From the NCBI GenBank assembly GCA_012845835.1, contig JABAKD010000108.1, forward strand, positions 226,001 to 290,000: a DNA stretch of 64,000 nucleotides. Reading direction: 5' to 3'. The notes below the pieces were generated by a model. That model saw only the letters and a program-made list of their open reading frames with translations, had not been told where the DNA came from and did no database searches. Origin of the DNA: Undaria pinnatifida (Eukaryota > Sar > Phaeophyceae > Laminariales > Alariaceae). Position numbers and translations under genes: made by a program. Below are positions 23,320 through 33,929 of the stretch, in pieces (the first letter of the stretch is position 1; every line of letters starts with the position of its first letter).

Positions 23320-23974
23320 CTACGTTTTACTCATCGACCGCAGTCGCGCCATCAGAACGTGATCGCCTACCGTAAAGTTCGGTAACACCCCTTTGCTCTC
23401 ATGCCGCCTGCTGGCAGCCCGCACGGCCTGTACGTGGTGTGTCACCTGTTTGTGCATGACATCCACAGCAACAACCAGATCTCCGACCATGACTCTGACA
23501 GCGTCATTGGTGAGAGGGACCACATCCACGACTGTGTGTTGGTCGCGGACCAGAGACGCAAGAAGGGTTGTCGGCTCACGACCAAACCTAGCCTCGTACG
23601 GCGAGCATCAAAAACGCGCGCGATACGACGAGTTAAGGCCCACCGCACTATGGGCACAAAATGTTCCCGCAGCCGGTTACGGCGATGCGATATTCAACCA
23701 GCAAGGCTTTCAACATTCGCAGAGTTTCCTTCATAACGTTCTCGACCGTGCCGTTGGTCCAGGACGAGTTTGCCGCCGAAAATCGGCGATCCACGTCCAG
23801 AACAGTCGTAATCTTGGCTAGCAGGTGGCGCTTAAAATGGGTTGCTGTTTCACTCACTAGAACGGATGGGACCCCTAGTGGGTTACACCAACCTTGCAAC
23901 GCCGCCGCCGCGTTTGCAGCATTGGCAGCGGAAGCAGGCTCTAACATAACGAAACCCGCGATGTCGTCCTGCAT
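23320..23974 (-). pseudogene. Integrase core fragment of gypsy copy B
   Basis: The frame 23648-23974 reads DDIAGFVMLEPA, GVPSVLVSETATHF and ANSSWTNGTVENVMKETL. The family usually has S-D-T-A-T-H-F, so the second catalytic Asp is Glu here, while the terminal Glu in NGTVE is kept. A shifted frame near 23320-23420 reads LPNFTVGDHVLMAR, the small C-terminal integrase block. The zinc-binding domain upstream (24.1-24.5 kb) is too decayed to read. Confidence 0.8.
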
Positions 23975-24777
23975 GACAAATATTAATCTAGTGTCTTCTT
24001 CTACCGGGAGGGTGTGCTCTCGGCACGGGTTTCCCCCGATCCCACGTGTACCTTGCTTATCATCGCTCCGGCGACCGTCTACTGTATTCCTTGCATTGGT
24101 TTGTGTTTGAACAATGCTGACTCCGGTTGCGATATATATATAATCGAATATGCAAGCACGAATCCACGTCAGTTCCGTTGGTCGTCTCCCCGAAGGGGCG
24201 CGGGATTCTGCCCCCTCCGCGGGAATCTACGCAGGTAAGGCCCAGTCATTGATGAACGTCCCCACGTCCTGTTACATTTGCGTCCAGTAACTTGCAGGAC
24301 GAAGCGTGTCCATGGTGGCATCGTTCACGCGATGTCAGGCCTCCTCACAGTGGCAAAGATCAGCAGGTGCAATTAGAGGTCTTTTGCACCCTCCCGAGAC
24401 CACAACGCTCCTGTGCCGGACACTGTATAGACGCCTTTGGCTGCGCGGCTTACCAGGTTTCTGCCGTCCAACTCGAAAGAGCTAGGAAAGCCAGAGCCAT
24501 CGTGCTTGCAGGGAAAAAAGTATACTGTAACTGAACTCCCTGAAAAATATCGACGGATGACCGGGAATTTGGGTTTCGGCCTATTTCACCGTCCATGTTA
24601 GGAATCTCAGGAAGCGGCGTTCGCACAGCCTGCGAGCGCGTACACACGAGATCAATAATAATCCAACGCGATAAAAGTAGCCTCACATGTTTTCCGTACC
24701 GGCAATACGCCGGATCGAGTATTTTAAATTTCCAAGATATGTACTGTAGTCCAGTTTAGTAAACGTTGACTGATTTC

Positions 24778-24960
24778 CTAGTTCAGTTTTGGCACAGCAG
24801 TTTGCGGGTCGAAGATATACTTCAGGTTCCGATGGTCATTGCAGATAATTGGTCCAGACCAGAGCAGCCAATCCAGCCTCCGAAATGTTTCCACAACGGC
24901 GAAAGCCTCGTTATTCAAGGTAGCCCAGCGTGTTCTGGAGTTCGTAAATGACCCACTCAC
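24778..24960 (-). pseudogene. RNase H fragment of gypsy copy B
   Basis: Reads RWATLNNEAFAVVETFRRLDW followed by CNDHRNLKYIFDP, the E and D/H blocks of gypsy RNase H. The start of the domain is lost in other frames between 24960 and 25300. Confidence 0.8.
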
Positions 24961-25307
24961 AAAGCAAGCGGGGCGTGTTGCATTTCTACTGGATGGACGC
25001 CCGACAACAGATCGGCGTCGGGAACTTGGGCGACTATGGACCCCCAGTGGAGGAGGTCAGAGTATCTGTAAAGACTATAACCGCGCATGCCATGCACACG
25101 GTTGCGCCAGAGTGACGCGTTCTCCCAGAAGGTGTTTCACCCGCGCCCACGCCTGCTGGGAATCAGTCGTCCACTCCGCGGACGTAATTGATTCGGTTGT
25201 GGCGACGCGCTTGGTACGTCAACTTACGTGTAGGAACAACGTTTCCATCAAATTCCGGAGATGGCCATTCATTTTTGCTAGTTCAGGCAGATGCGTGTCC
25301 ATCCAGT

Positions 25308-26069
25308 TCACTGCCGCCAAATATATTCCAGATCACCTCCCGTCTCCGGACGTCGAAGAGACAGCAGACCCTCGATGCGTGCAGGATCATGCCTCAACCG
25401 GGATGCCGAACAAATGTTGCCGCACCAGTTGACTTCCGTTGTATAAAATACGTTTTTTCCACTGATGCATACAGACCATGGCGTTAACCCATGGTGGTGC
25501 AGACGCTCCAGCACCTTTCGAGCGCGCAGAACCAACCCCTGCCCAACCTGCGCAAAACTCTCCGATTAGTCGTTCTGAACCATCGTTCATGACCCATGAA
25601 CTACGCGGTGACATTGCAGCACCCTTGCGGCATTCGTCGTGGGATCCACAGGCCTTCCGGAGTTATGAAAGTAAAGATTTCTTGGCTGTCTTCGTGCAGC
25701 GGGATCTGCCAGAACCCCTTATAAATACCCAGGGGACGTATAACGGGGATGACCGGCGAGAAAGAGGCCTTGCTCGTCCAACAGCTGTAAGGGATACGAA
25801 TCCGGCTCCGTGTGCGAGTTGACGACGTTGTAGTCGATGACCATACGGTGCTGCACCGGTTTATTGTCGGCCAACCTCTCGGCAGATTCAAAGAGAGCGG
25901 GGCATACGGAAGTGGCTGCTTCCCAGACGCGTGAATTCTTGGCCCGTAGCCCACAATGCACGTCCGAAGCGCTCGGGCTGTCATCCTGCACCTTTGCCTT
26001 TACCAATGATGGCTTTACGACCGCCATTACCGGCCTGGCACAAAACGATCCCAAAGCCGCTACCACCAT
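25308..26069 (-). pseudogene. Reverse transcriptase fragment of gypsy copy B
   Basis: Three frames supply typical Ty3/gypsy blocks: HRMVIDYNVVNSHTEPDSYP in the first, KGFWQIPLHEDSQEIFTF and PEGLWIPRRMPQGC in the second, and VLERLHHHGLTPW with TTEVNWCGNI and LRRPETGGDLE in the third. The YxDD-type active-site block expected between the second and third is not readable (about 25540-25600). The enzyme would have copied RNA into DNA; this copy cannot. Confidence 0.85.
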
Positions 26070-27140
26070 CCCAGCATCGACGAGGGTAGCTACGAAGGTT
26101 TTGATTAATCTCGCCTTTTCATGGCCACCATATACACACTTGTTACGTTCAATATTGTTGCAAACATGATGTTCACTCAGATTCTCCTTTGAAAAAAGAA
26201 TAAAGAAAATAATATCGCGTTTTCATATCGAGGTAAAGTTTTACCTTTCTTGAGCTCTCCCCTCTCTAGGTGCAGCTGTTACGCGTGCCTCTCTGCGTAA
26301 ATGTTTCGCTATTTGAGTCATCCTACGGTAGGGGTTGCATGTTTTGCGCCGAAACGTCCCTGGGCGATTGAGTTCCTCATGTGAGGAACTGCCGGTCAAT
26401 GAAGCAATTTCACGAGTACATTTTATTTTTGGACTAAGGCATTGAAGCTTGGTCGGGTTGTGCAACCGAATGCCTTCGAAGTTATTTTCGGGTGAGATGT
26501 TGAGTTCCTCATGTGAGGAGCTCAGGTATGTCTCATTTAGTAACGAGTTATCGTAGGACGTACATTATAAGTAGTCCAAGCACTGGAGCCCCGGCATCCC
26601 CCTCAACCAGTCCAGGAGTACTGCCAGTACCATACTACTGGCAGCATGTACTGGACCAGGGCCCGGCCCTGTAAAGAAAACGGGATAGCATGCGGGCCGG
26701 CCCTTCAAATCCACTGGCCGGCCCACAGATAGAGCAAACCGGCCCATCTAGAGCCCATGCCATGGGCCTCGCTGCGAATGTCATGGGCCTGGCCGGGCCG
26801 GGCCGACAACTCAAACAATGGTGGACCGGGTGGGGAAGTCTGTATTCGCCACAGCCTGGCACTACCACGGTAAGACATGATGGGCAGGCCCACCAGCGTC
26901 CCCGCCCACGACAAGCTCTAATAAAAACGGACTGAGATGGTTAGTAGCGACCAGCCCAACTCGTTATGATGGACATCATCAGAAGCCGGGACCGCTGTCT
27001 ACTGTAAAAAATCCATTACATACTTTTTCCATATAATTTTTCGAACGCACACTGGTGGGGGTCCTTCCAACGCACACTGTGTCGGGCCCCTGCCAACGCG
27101 CACTGAAGGGCGTCCCGGGGGTGGGGATTCGGGGGGGGGC
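26070..27140. other. No gene; repeated small palindrome and GGCCC patch
   Basis: GAGTTCCTCATGTGAGGAAC at about 26369 and GAGTTCCTCATGTGAGGAGC at about 26500 are near-perfect palindromes 130 bp apart. From 26640 to 26830 the sequence is rich in GGGCC words like 21310-21530. No gene seen. Confidence 0.5.
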
Positions 27141-27400
27141 GCAAGCACCGTTCGGATGCCCTGCCAACCCAGCGCTGGTGGTTCATTTTGGGACACACAC
27201 CAACACCAACACACACTGCACTGCTAGTAGCATCCAAGCACCGTTCGGCTGCCCTGACAACCCAGCGCTGGTGGTGCATTTTGGGACACACACCAACACC
27301 AACACACACTACACTGCTAGTAGCATCCAAGCACCGTTCGGCTTCCCTGCCAACCCAGCGCTCGTGGTGCATGCGCTGGAACGTTTGCGCCTGTGCTGAT
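27141..27400 (+). repeat. Minisatellite with about 95-bp period, nearly three copies
   Basis: CAAGCACCGTTCGG recurs near 27142, 27236 and 27332, each followed by an AACCCAGCGCT(G/C)GTGGT block and a CACCAACACCAACAC block. It abuts the copia LTR at 27424. Confidence 0.85.
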
Positions 27401-27423
27401 CGACCCTGCACGTGCGGGGAATT

Positions 27424-27658
27424 TGTTTAAAATGTGGTGGTGCCTGACCGATGACGGTCCTCAGAGGCTAACAAAGAGTCGTGGCGAGACGAGCTCGAGC
27501 CAGACTGATGATGGTTTAGACGATGGTGGATCACTTTAAATGGGCTCTCGTTGGGCCAACGACAACTTATGTCACTATGAACTGTCCAAGTCCAGATGCA
27601 GATGTGAAAAGTGAACTCCATGTGCAAGTACTCGTGTCTCTTCCTTTGTACTCTAACA
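27424..27658 (-). repeat. Copia LTR, 3' copy
   Basis: On the plus strand it starts TGTTTAAAATGTGG and ends CTCTAACA, with TG...CA ends. The other copy has perfect TGTTAGA/TCTAACA inverted termini. Confidence 0.88.
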
Positions 27659-28469
27659 AATTACTTCGTATGGTGGTATGCACTACATACGACAACCAGG
27701 TCAATCTTACGCACGAGACGTAGTAAACACTTCGATCTTAGGCACGTGACCTAGTCAACGCTTTGATCTTACGCACGTGCCCCGTCAACGCGTTATTACT
27801 TGGTCGAACGCAGTACCATATATGTGTCCTCTTCCATACCAAAGAAAACAACTTCTATCACATGGTTCGACAGCTTACCCAGTACTCTGCATACACATAT
27901 TTGACTATGTAATGAACATCTATCTATATACGATGGATTCCTTGTGAACCGTACTCTTTAACACTCCTCCTTAACGTAGATGAAATTGCCATACCAAATA
28001 TGTTAGGCCATAATTACCCTTGAAGCAGACTGGTTTAAACCGTAGTTTGGCAAAAATACCGTGTCAGAGTGTGTTATCTTTCTCTGCTCGGCTTTACTCT
28101 ACTTTCCTTGCCTAAGGCGTTATTTGCAGAAACGAGATTGCGTTGGAGTGTGTTCCTGTTTCCGCTCAGCCTGCGTATGCTATCTTTTAGATCTTCCGAA
28201 GATCATTTCACCGTCCCCCCCCGTTGGCCGGTAGGTTCTCTCTAGCGATATGGTGTAACTCAGCTCTCACATCCTCAAATAAATTCGATCTGGTTGTACT
28301 CCGTACGCTGCACGACGAGCCACACGAAGCGGCTGAATCTTTTGCCCTACTCAAAAACTCAATTTCGTATAACCAAATTGCTCTCCGAAAAAACTGACGA
28401 TTAAAATCCGTACCCTGAAATCAAAATATAACTATCCTCAATCTGAAAAAAGAAAACGCATAAAATATT
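27659..28469. other. Copia 3' untranslated region, no gene
   Basis: AT-richer sequence between the 3' LTR and the copia-B RNase H fragment. No polypurine tract is obvious beside the LTR; the 20 bp next to it contain TCGTATGGTGGT, which also follows the right LTR on its outer side. Confidence 0.45.
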
Positions 28470-28850
28470 CATCAGAAATCCCGGTGATAGCAAAAAACCG
28501 TGTAGTCAAGCATCTTTGTCAAGACGTCTGCATGCTGATCATCCGACTCGGACATGAGTAATAACAAACTCCCCCCCAAAAATAAGCTCCCGCAAGACGT
28601 GGTGTCGTACATCAATGTGCTTCGAGTTCGACGTGCACACTGGGTTTTGCGCCAGGTTCTTCGCCCCCTCGTTATCCTCGAAAACCGTAATGCACGACGT
28701 ACCAAACCCCGGAAAAATGAGATTCCATACATACCGCTCCAAGTGACTTATCGGAGTAGTCTTCGACGCTTTGCTTGACGGTCCAGTTGGCCATCTCCGC
28801 CGCTGCCTCTTTTCTGTGTTTTCTTGAAAGAAAAGAAACCTGTCGTACAA
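28470..28850 (-). pseudogene. RNase H end of a second copia lineage
   Basis: One frame reads LERYVWNLIFPGFGTSCITV, then FEDNEGAKNLAQNP and KHIDVRHHVLRELIFGGEFV; a second frame continues DDQHADVLTKMLDYTVF. These are the D-N-x-G-A, K-H-I-D and A-D-x-L-T-K blocks of copia RNase H. The sequence differs from the RNase H at 29155-29590, so two copia lineages are joined between the same LTRs. Confidence 0.82.
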
Positions 28851-29154
28851 GCGTGTTCGCGATTCTTGTCCCGTTCGTTGCTATACTGCCGTCGGAAATA
28901 TCCCCGGTGTGAACCTCCTCGCGTTTCGGGTTGTCGGACATGGTGTAGATGTTGGTATAGAAATGTGTGATGATGACGTGTGGCTTCGTATAAAAGGCTC
29001 TTCCTGATTTCGGTCCATCTTGCTGTCGAATTCGTGTATTTGTAAAATATAGGCACGTCGTCGTCACAACTTGGTATCCGTTCAGGTCGATCTTGGATTA
29101 TTTCCTTTTTTTCTTTGTCGTTTCTTGACGTGTAGTCATTGTCGTCTTCATTGT

Positions 29155-29590
29155 GGAATCTCTTCCTTTGGGTCGATCTTAAGTTGCTCGGTTCCTCCTG
29201 AGATCTCATTTCTTGTGGTGTATGCCTCGATAAGGTTCAGTAGGTGCCGATGCGTGTTCTTCGTGACGAACTTAGTCCCTACGTCTGTCAGTTGTTTCTA
29301 TGTTGCCACGTGGTGGATGGTGATTTTTCCGTTCTTGATTAGCTTCTTCAAGTAAAAAAGCGCAGAGCGATGTGTTTCGTGCGGGAGATGTAGGTGCTGT
29401 TTCCTGCTATGTGTAGGGCTCCGGTATTGTCGCCAAAGAGCGGTACACTTTCAAACAGCTTTCCAAATCCCAGCTCGGCCATCATGTTGGATAGGTACAC
29501 CGCCTCCTTTCTTGCTCTGGATACGGCATACTGGTGCATATGTTCAGCCACAGTCGATTCCCGGTACTTTTTCCCAGCCCTGAACCACAA
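29155..29590 (-). pseudogene. RNase H end of copia copy A
   Basis: Reads AVSRARKEAVYLSNMMAELG, FGDNTGALHIAGN and SRTKHIALRFF, then HRHLLNLIEAY and a stop at about 29155. One in-frame TAG interrupts it near 29305. This is the natural 3' end of the copia A polyprotein. Confidence 0.82.
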
Positions 29591-30211
29591 CTCTACCTTT
29601 CAGCGGGTGATCGGCTTCGACCTTAAAGATCCATTTGGTCCCGACCACCTTTTGCTTCGGTGGTACTGAGTCTGGAGATACCAGGTCGAAGACTGCGTGT
29701 TTCTGGAGGCTGTCCACTTCCTTGTTTGTGGCTTCTTTCCACTTGGTCGTCTGTGGCGATTCCATCGCCTCCTCGAACGTGTTCGGGATCGTAATGACCT
29801 CCCCATCCGAACTGTGCTCACAGACGTGGTTTCCAGTATCTAGGGCGTAGTCAAGGTATACTTCTATCCTGTGCTCTTGTGCCCCATCTGACCTGTGTTC
29901 TGTCTCACCTACCAGCGCGTATTCCATCGTGCATCTTTCTCGTGCGCTACCTCTGCGTCACTTACCATTGGGCTAGTGAGCAATCCCAGGTTACGCAGTT
30001 CTCGCTGCTGGTGAAGGTATAGTCCTTTGCGTGAGACCGGAGTTACGGCACAATTTGCGCGTGTGCCCAGCCATGTTACGCCTCCGAGTTCGTGGTCTGT
30101 CGGCCATGCTCCTGTCCGGAATATTTCGAGCGTCTCGTCACTGCCGGCGCCTTCGGCGACCGGCTCCTCCTCGCCAGCTGATGTTGAGTGGTCCAAACTT
30201 CCACAGGCGCG
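29544..30211 (-). pseudogene. Copia linker and start of reverse transcriptase
   Basis: From 30211 leftward one frame reads the variable segment between integrase and reverse transcriptase. After a frame change near 29930 the next frame reads TTKWKEATNKEVDSLQKHAV, KQKVVGTKWIFKVE and GRVVVQGWEKVPGIDCG, the fingers region of copia reverse transcriptase. The next residues should be the palm with YVDD, but the sequence jumps straight to the RNase H end at about 29560, so the catalytic core is deleted. Confidence 0.82.
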
Positions 30212-30280
30212 TTCTGTAGGGTACTCACAGACCGGTACCGGGGGTACTTTCCTTTGTAAGTACCGACAGATCACCACAAT

Positions 30281-30590
30281 TCAGTTCTGTATCAACCCAG
30301 TAACCTACAGAGATTTCACAGAAAGTTCTGTATCACCCCAGTACCCTACAGAGATTTCACAGACAGTTCTGTGAGACCCCCGTACCGTACAGAAACGTTC
30401 TGTGAGACCCCAGTAACCTACAGATATTTCACGAAAGGTTCTGTGGGACGCCAGTACCCTACAGAGATCTCACAGACAGTTCTGTATCACGCCAGTACCC
30501 TACAGAGATTTCACAGACAGTTCTGTAAGACCCGAATACCCTACAGAGAAGTACCCTACAGAGATTTCACAAACAGTTCTGTACCCTCGG
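30281..30590 (+). repeat. Left subterminal tandem array
   Basis: About eight units, mostly 41 bp, of the form CCTACAGAGATTTCACAGA then AGTTCTGT(A/G)(T/A)CACCCCAGTA. Each unit is a partial palindrome (ACAGA...TCTGT). Confidence 0.88.
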
Positions 30591-30720
30591 CAAATCGGAG
30601 GTATGACGTCAGGATCGCGCCGAACGCCGAAAAAGAGAAGACCCCACAGCCACAGCTTACAGGCAATCACACAACAATGCCCTACAGAACGCCTTCCTGT
30701 ACAGAGCTTGAGAGGGAACA

Positions 30721-31309
30721 TGAGCGACGGTGCAGACCTCAGTAGCGTCTCCCCGGCGCAAAGTACAGCAGTTGGGGGTGGAGGAGGCCAGGGTGAAACA
30801 TCCGAGGGCGCGCCCGCGGCGAGGGATCAAGTTGGAGACAGCGGCGTGCAGGAAGGCTCGAATGACACTGGAGACGCTGTCGCAAGCAGCAGCAGCAGCG
30901 GCGAAGGCGTGCCGGTGAAACACCCGGCGGCCGTCTACAGCAGTCCGGCGGCGATCGAACTGCAGGTCCCTGCCGCCACCGTTGCCGCTGTCGACAATTT
31001 CCAAGTGCCGTCTGGTTTTGTGAGAAAGGGCTGTCGCATGGACTCGTACATGTACTCGCTTGGAGTGTACATGGAGCAGATCTCCTCACACGCCACAGGA
31101 GCCGCATGGACACCTACTGGGTAGAGATGATCATGTTCCTCCACGCCAATTACAAGCACATCCCTGACTTCAAAAAACATTCCCTTCATCGCCGACGAGG
31201 ACATTCGCAAGGCTCTCCCGGCACGGTTCACCGGGGTGGATGCTGACCTGGCAGCAGCTGAGGCTGCCTTCGACATCGGGCACAACACTAGCACGAACCT
31301 CGGCCTGTG
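30721..31309 (+). pseudogene. Unknown transposon-borne gene, frameshifted
   Basis: The first frame starts at ATG 30721 (MSDGADLSSVSP) and has an N-terminal part rich in Gly, Ser and Ala, then FQVPSGFVRKGCRMDSYMYS and a stop at 31122. The following DNA in another frame reads MDTYWVEMIMFLHANYKHIP and, after one more shift at an AAAAAAC run (about 31172), FIADEDIRKALPARFTGVDA to a natural stop near 31308. The C-terminal part looks like genuine protein but I do not recognise the family. Its place between the two arrays suggests it belonged to the transposon. It might be an accessory protein rather than a transposase, since no DDE or zinc-finger motif is visible. Confidence 0.5.
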
Positions 31310-31808
31310 AAAGTCGCGGGTGTCGGATGACCGGCCTTTTTTTGCTCTCTTTATGTATCAGATTGAACTGGTTTGTGTGTTGAGTCGGATTGCCAAGAGT
31401 GGAAAGGTGGAAGAGTGAGACGTACGTGTTTTGGTGCACTTCTTTTTCGTGATAAACCACAATGGCTATGTGCTGCACAGCTACGGCGGTTGATTCTCTT
31501 GTTGTCGTTTTTCGCGGTTTTGATTGACCATTGCTGTACCGCAGGGTAGAGACGCGTCAACAGCAGGTGTAGTCCAACTGTTTTTTTTCGTGGTATTTAG
31601 CTTCAAGTTGAGGAAGGCCAACACTTGTGGGCGCCGCTGTAGGGTGGGGTAGAATGAGCCACGTTAATCTCTTCAGTATAAGTATCAGTATTGTGTTTCA
31701 TGCAGTGCAGACGTCCTTTTGTGTGGTACAGGACGTGATGTTCTATCACGCTGTTACTTGTCGGGGGTAAGTACCGGGTTCGTTTGTAGGTACGTTGTTC
31801 GTGTACCC
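31310..31808. other. Transposon interior without gene
   Basis: Follows the stop of the 30721-31309 remnant. T-rich on the plus strand, no coding signal. Confidence 0.45.
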
Positions 31809-32170
31809 TATAGAGAAACTCTGTGAGACCCCAGAACCTACAGAAATTTCACAGAAAGTTCTGGATCACCCCAGTAACCTACAGAGATTTCACAGAACGT
31901 TCTGTATCACCTCAGTAACCTACAGAGATTTCACAGAAAGTTCTGTGAGACCCCCGTACCGTACCGAAATGTTCTGTGAGACCCCAGTAACCTACAGAGA
32001 TTTCACAAAAAATTCTGTGAGACCCCAGTACCCTACAGAGATCTCACAGACAGTTCTGTATCACGCCAGTACCCTACAGAGATTTCACAGACAGTTCTGT
32101 ATCACCCCAATACCCTACAGAGATTTCACCAAGAGTTCTGTAACTCTCCTAGTACCCTACAGAGGTATCT
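31809..32170 (+). repeat. Right subterminal tandem array
   Basis: About nine units of the same 41-bp family as 30281-30590 and in the same orientation, ending in the right terminal repeat. Confidence 0.88.
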
Positions 32171-32183
32171 GTACCCTACAGAA

Positions 32184-32499
32184 CCTGCCTTTGCAAATTT
32201 CTACTCGTGAGCTTCGACACTTTCTTCAGGAGGCTGTCTATCTCTTCGCTGTACGTGATACAGATGTCTTGGGTGTTTTCTCCCAGCGAGCTGTCTTCGT
32301 GAGTACTGACGGCGTCGCCAGTGGTGTTGCCCCCTGTGGAATCAGCCAGTGTCGATGCTGGGGTCTCGATGAAGGCAACGTTGCGGCTCTCTGTCACTCG
32401 CGCCGTCTTGTTTCTATAAATCTGGTATGCTGTGCTGTTCAAGCTGTACCCACAGAGTACCCCTTCGCAGGTCGTGTTGTCGAGTTTGGGCAGCAGCAA

Positions 32500-32545
<46 letters not shown>

Positions 32546-33171
32546 GCTAAGAAACGATTATGTCTCCCAGGTGAGACCAAACCTGCATGTTCTACCGGAT
32601 GCTTGTTGCCGTCCGTATCGATGATTTTTCCCGAAATCGTACCGGTCGCTGTTCCCGGTAGAACGTGTCGTCCTGCTGTCAGTATCTTGTGGGGTTTCTC
32701 GAGTGGCTTGCAGTTTAGCAGCTTGTCTTTCAGACCCGGGTAAAGTTCATCATCGAAGTAGTGCCCGGATGTTCCACTATCCATCACCATGGTCAAGGTT
32801 TTCGGAGCATATCTGGATGTGTCAGCACTAGTCTCCCTTCTCTCGGTTGGTTGCGCAGTTTCCTGAAACTCTGCTGATGGGGTCCACCCAGCCGTCACGA
32901 AGGCATACCCAACGTCGTCTTCTTCTTCCGTCGCCGCCGACCCAGTCGCTGTGTGAGCACTTTGTACTTCTCCCTGCGGTTGGTTCTCCGTATTGTGCTT
33001 CTCTTTCTGAGCGTTGCACTCGGCATCGCTGTGTGTCGTAGAGTTGTGTAGCGAGCACCATTTTGGTGTATCAGATCGCTTCTTCTTGTTGTTTGTGCAG
33101 TCTCGCTGCATGTGTATGAATTCTTGACAGTTGAAGCATCGTACCTTCCGTGATCCTTTGGTGGGTGTCAT
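32184..33171 (-). pseudogene. Copia nucleocapsid and protease fused to post-integrase linker
   Basis: The frame starts with the knuckle CFNCQEFIHMQRDC (C-x2-C-x4-H-x4-C, residues 12-25), then KWCSLHNSTTHSDAEC, a common copia segment. The protease motif DSGTSGHYF begins at residue 131 (Asp codon near 32781). After about 75 more residues, where GAG-pre-integrase and integrase should follow, there is a pure poly-Leu run coded by a CAG/CTG tract and then PKLDNTTCEGVLCGYSLNST, which normally lies after the integrase. The whole integrase is therefore missing and the join falls at the microsatellite. The frame then runs into the nested transposon at 32183. Confidence 0.88.
32490..32545. repeat. (CAG)n microsatellite at a deletion junction
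   Basis: About 18 CAG/CAA triplets on the plus strand, read as poly-Leu on the minus strand, exactly at the copia protease-to-linker join. Confidence 0.95.
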
Positions 33172-33197
33172 TGCCGCTCCTCTGCCGGCTAGCTTGT

Positions 33198-33872
33198 TTA
33201 ATGTCCTGGTCTCGAGAGTCGGTCGATGTACAAGTTTTTCATCATTGATTGAATCTCGTTAATGCCAAAGTTTGGGCTGTGAAAGCTCGTCATCTCTACG
33301 AACTCGTAGTCGTCGGTCAGGCCTTGCAATAGAATGTCTTCAAACCTCTCGTCCGAGCTTTTTTCTCCCATTTCATACAACCGCCCTCGAATCTCCAATA
33401 GCTTGATAGCATAGTCATCAGGATCTTGCCCTTCCTCCATCCGGAAGCTCACAAGCTTCTCGTAGCAGGCTGGACGTGCTTCCTTGCTGTTGCTGTTGTA
33501 CTTGGTATACAAAGCGTTCCACGCCTTCTGTCCGTGTCCCAGACCCCCTGCCGAAGCCATGTCTTTATATTGTCGAACGAGTGTAGCTGCAGGGCCTCTA
33601 GTGACAAGGTAAAGTACGGAGAAGAGGGTCTCGCACGCTCGATTCCAGCATTGAATTTCCACCAGATTCGTCGGAATGTCCGGGGTGTCACTGTCTGTGA
33701 CTGCTGGTACCGGTTCAATCGATCCGTTCAGAACATCAAACACGTCTTTGTTTGACATAGACAAGACTACGCGGGTCTTTGAGCTCCATTCGCGATAGTT
33801 CTCCGGTTTGGTCCCATCAAATCTGGGAATATTCCTTATGGTCGATGTCACGACGTTACCGGGCTCCTCCAT
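33198..33872 (-). pseudogene. Copia Gag capsid
   Basis: A 224-residue frame from ATG 33872. It reads IPRFDGTKPENYREWSSKTR near the start, WNALYTKYNSNSKEAR in the middle and LLQGLTDDYEFVEM near the end, the usual order of copia Gag (UBN2/DUF4219-like). It would form the capsid that packages element RNA. The nucleocapsid part follows in another frame after a stop at 33198, so the Gag is split. It is otherwise the best-preserved gene of this element. Confidence 0.85.
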
Positions 33873-33929
33873 GACTTCTCTAGGTGCGTTGCTTGCGCTG
33901 GCTCTGTACTGTCGTGTTTATTCTCGCGC

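Larger units (their letters stand above)
23010..26069 (-). mobile_element. 5'-truncated Ty3/gypsy retrotransposon (copy B), chromodomain-bearing
   Basis: Minus-strand pol fragments occur in the order reverse transcriptase, RNase H, integrase, chromodomain. No Gag or protease is visible 5' of 26069 and I found no LTR pair, so both ends are uncertain. All domains are broken by frameshifts. It is unlike the copy at 41-57 kb, so it is a different lineage. Confidence 0.8.
30212..32183 (+). mobile_element. DNA transposon with 13-bp TIRs and internal subterminal arrays
   Basis: The ends TTCTGTAGGGTAC (30212-30224) and GTACCCTACAGAA (32171-32183) are perfect 13-bp inverted repeats and sit exactly where copia coding sequence stops and resumes. 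Just inside each end is a tandem array whose units contain the same GTACCCTACAGA core, so the terminal and subterminal motifs are one family. A plus-strand gene remnant lies between the arrays. No target-site duplication is clear (left flank GGCGCG, right flank CCTGCC). Superfamily unknown. Confidence 0.75.

Noticed and set aside
30281-32170. Regular repeats with spacers that look like CRISPR arrays
   Set aside because: Units are contiguous, diverged, share the core of the transposon ends and lie in a eukaryotic transposon; no unique spacers and no cas genes.
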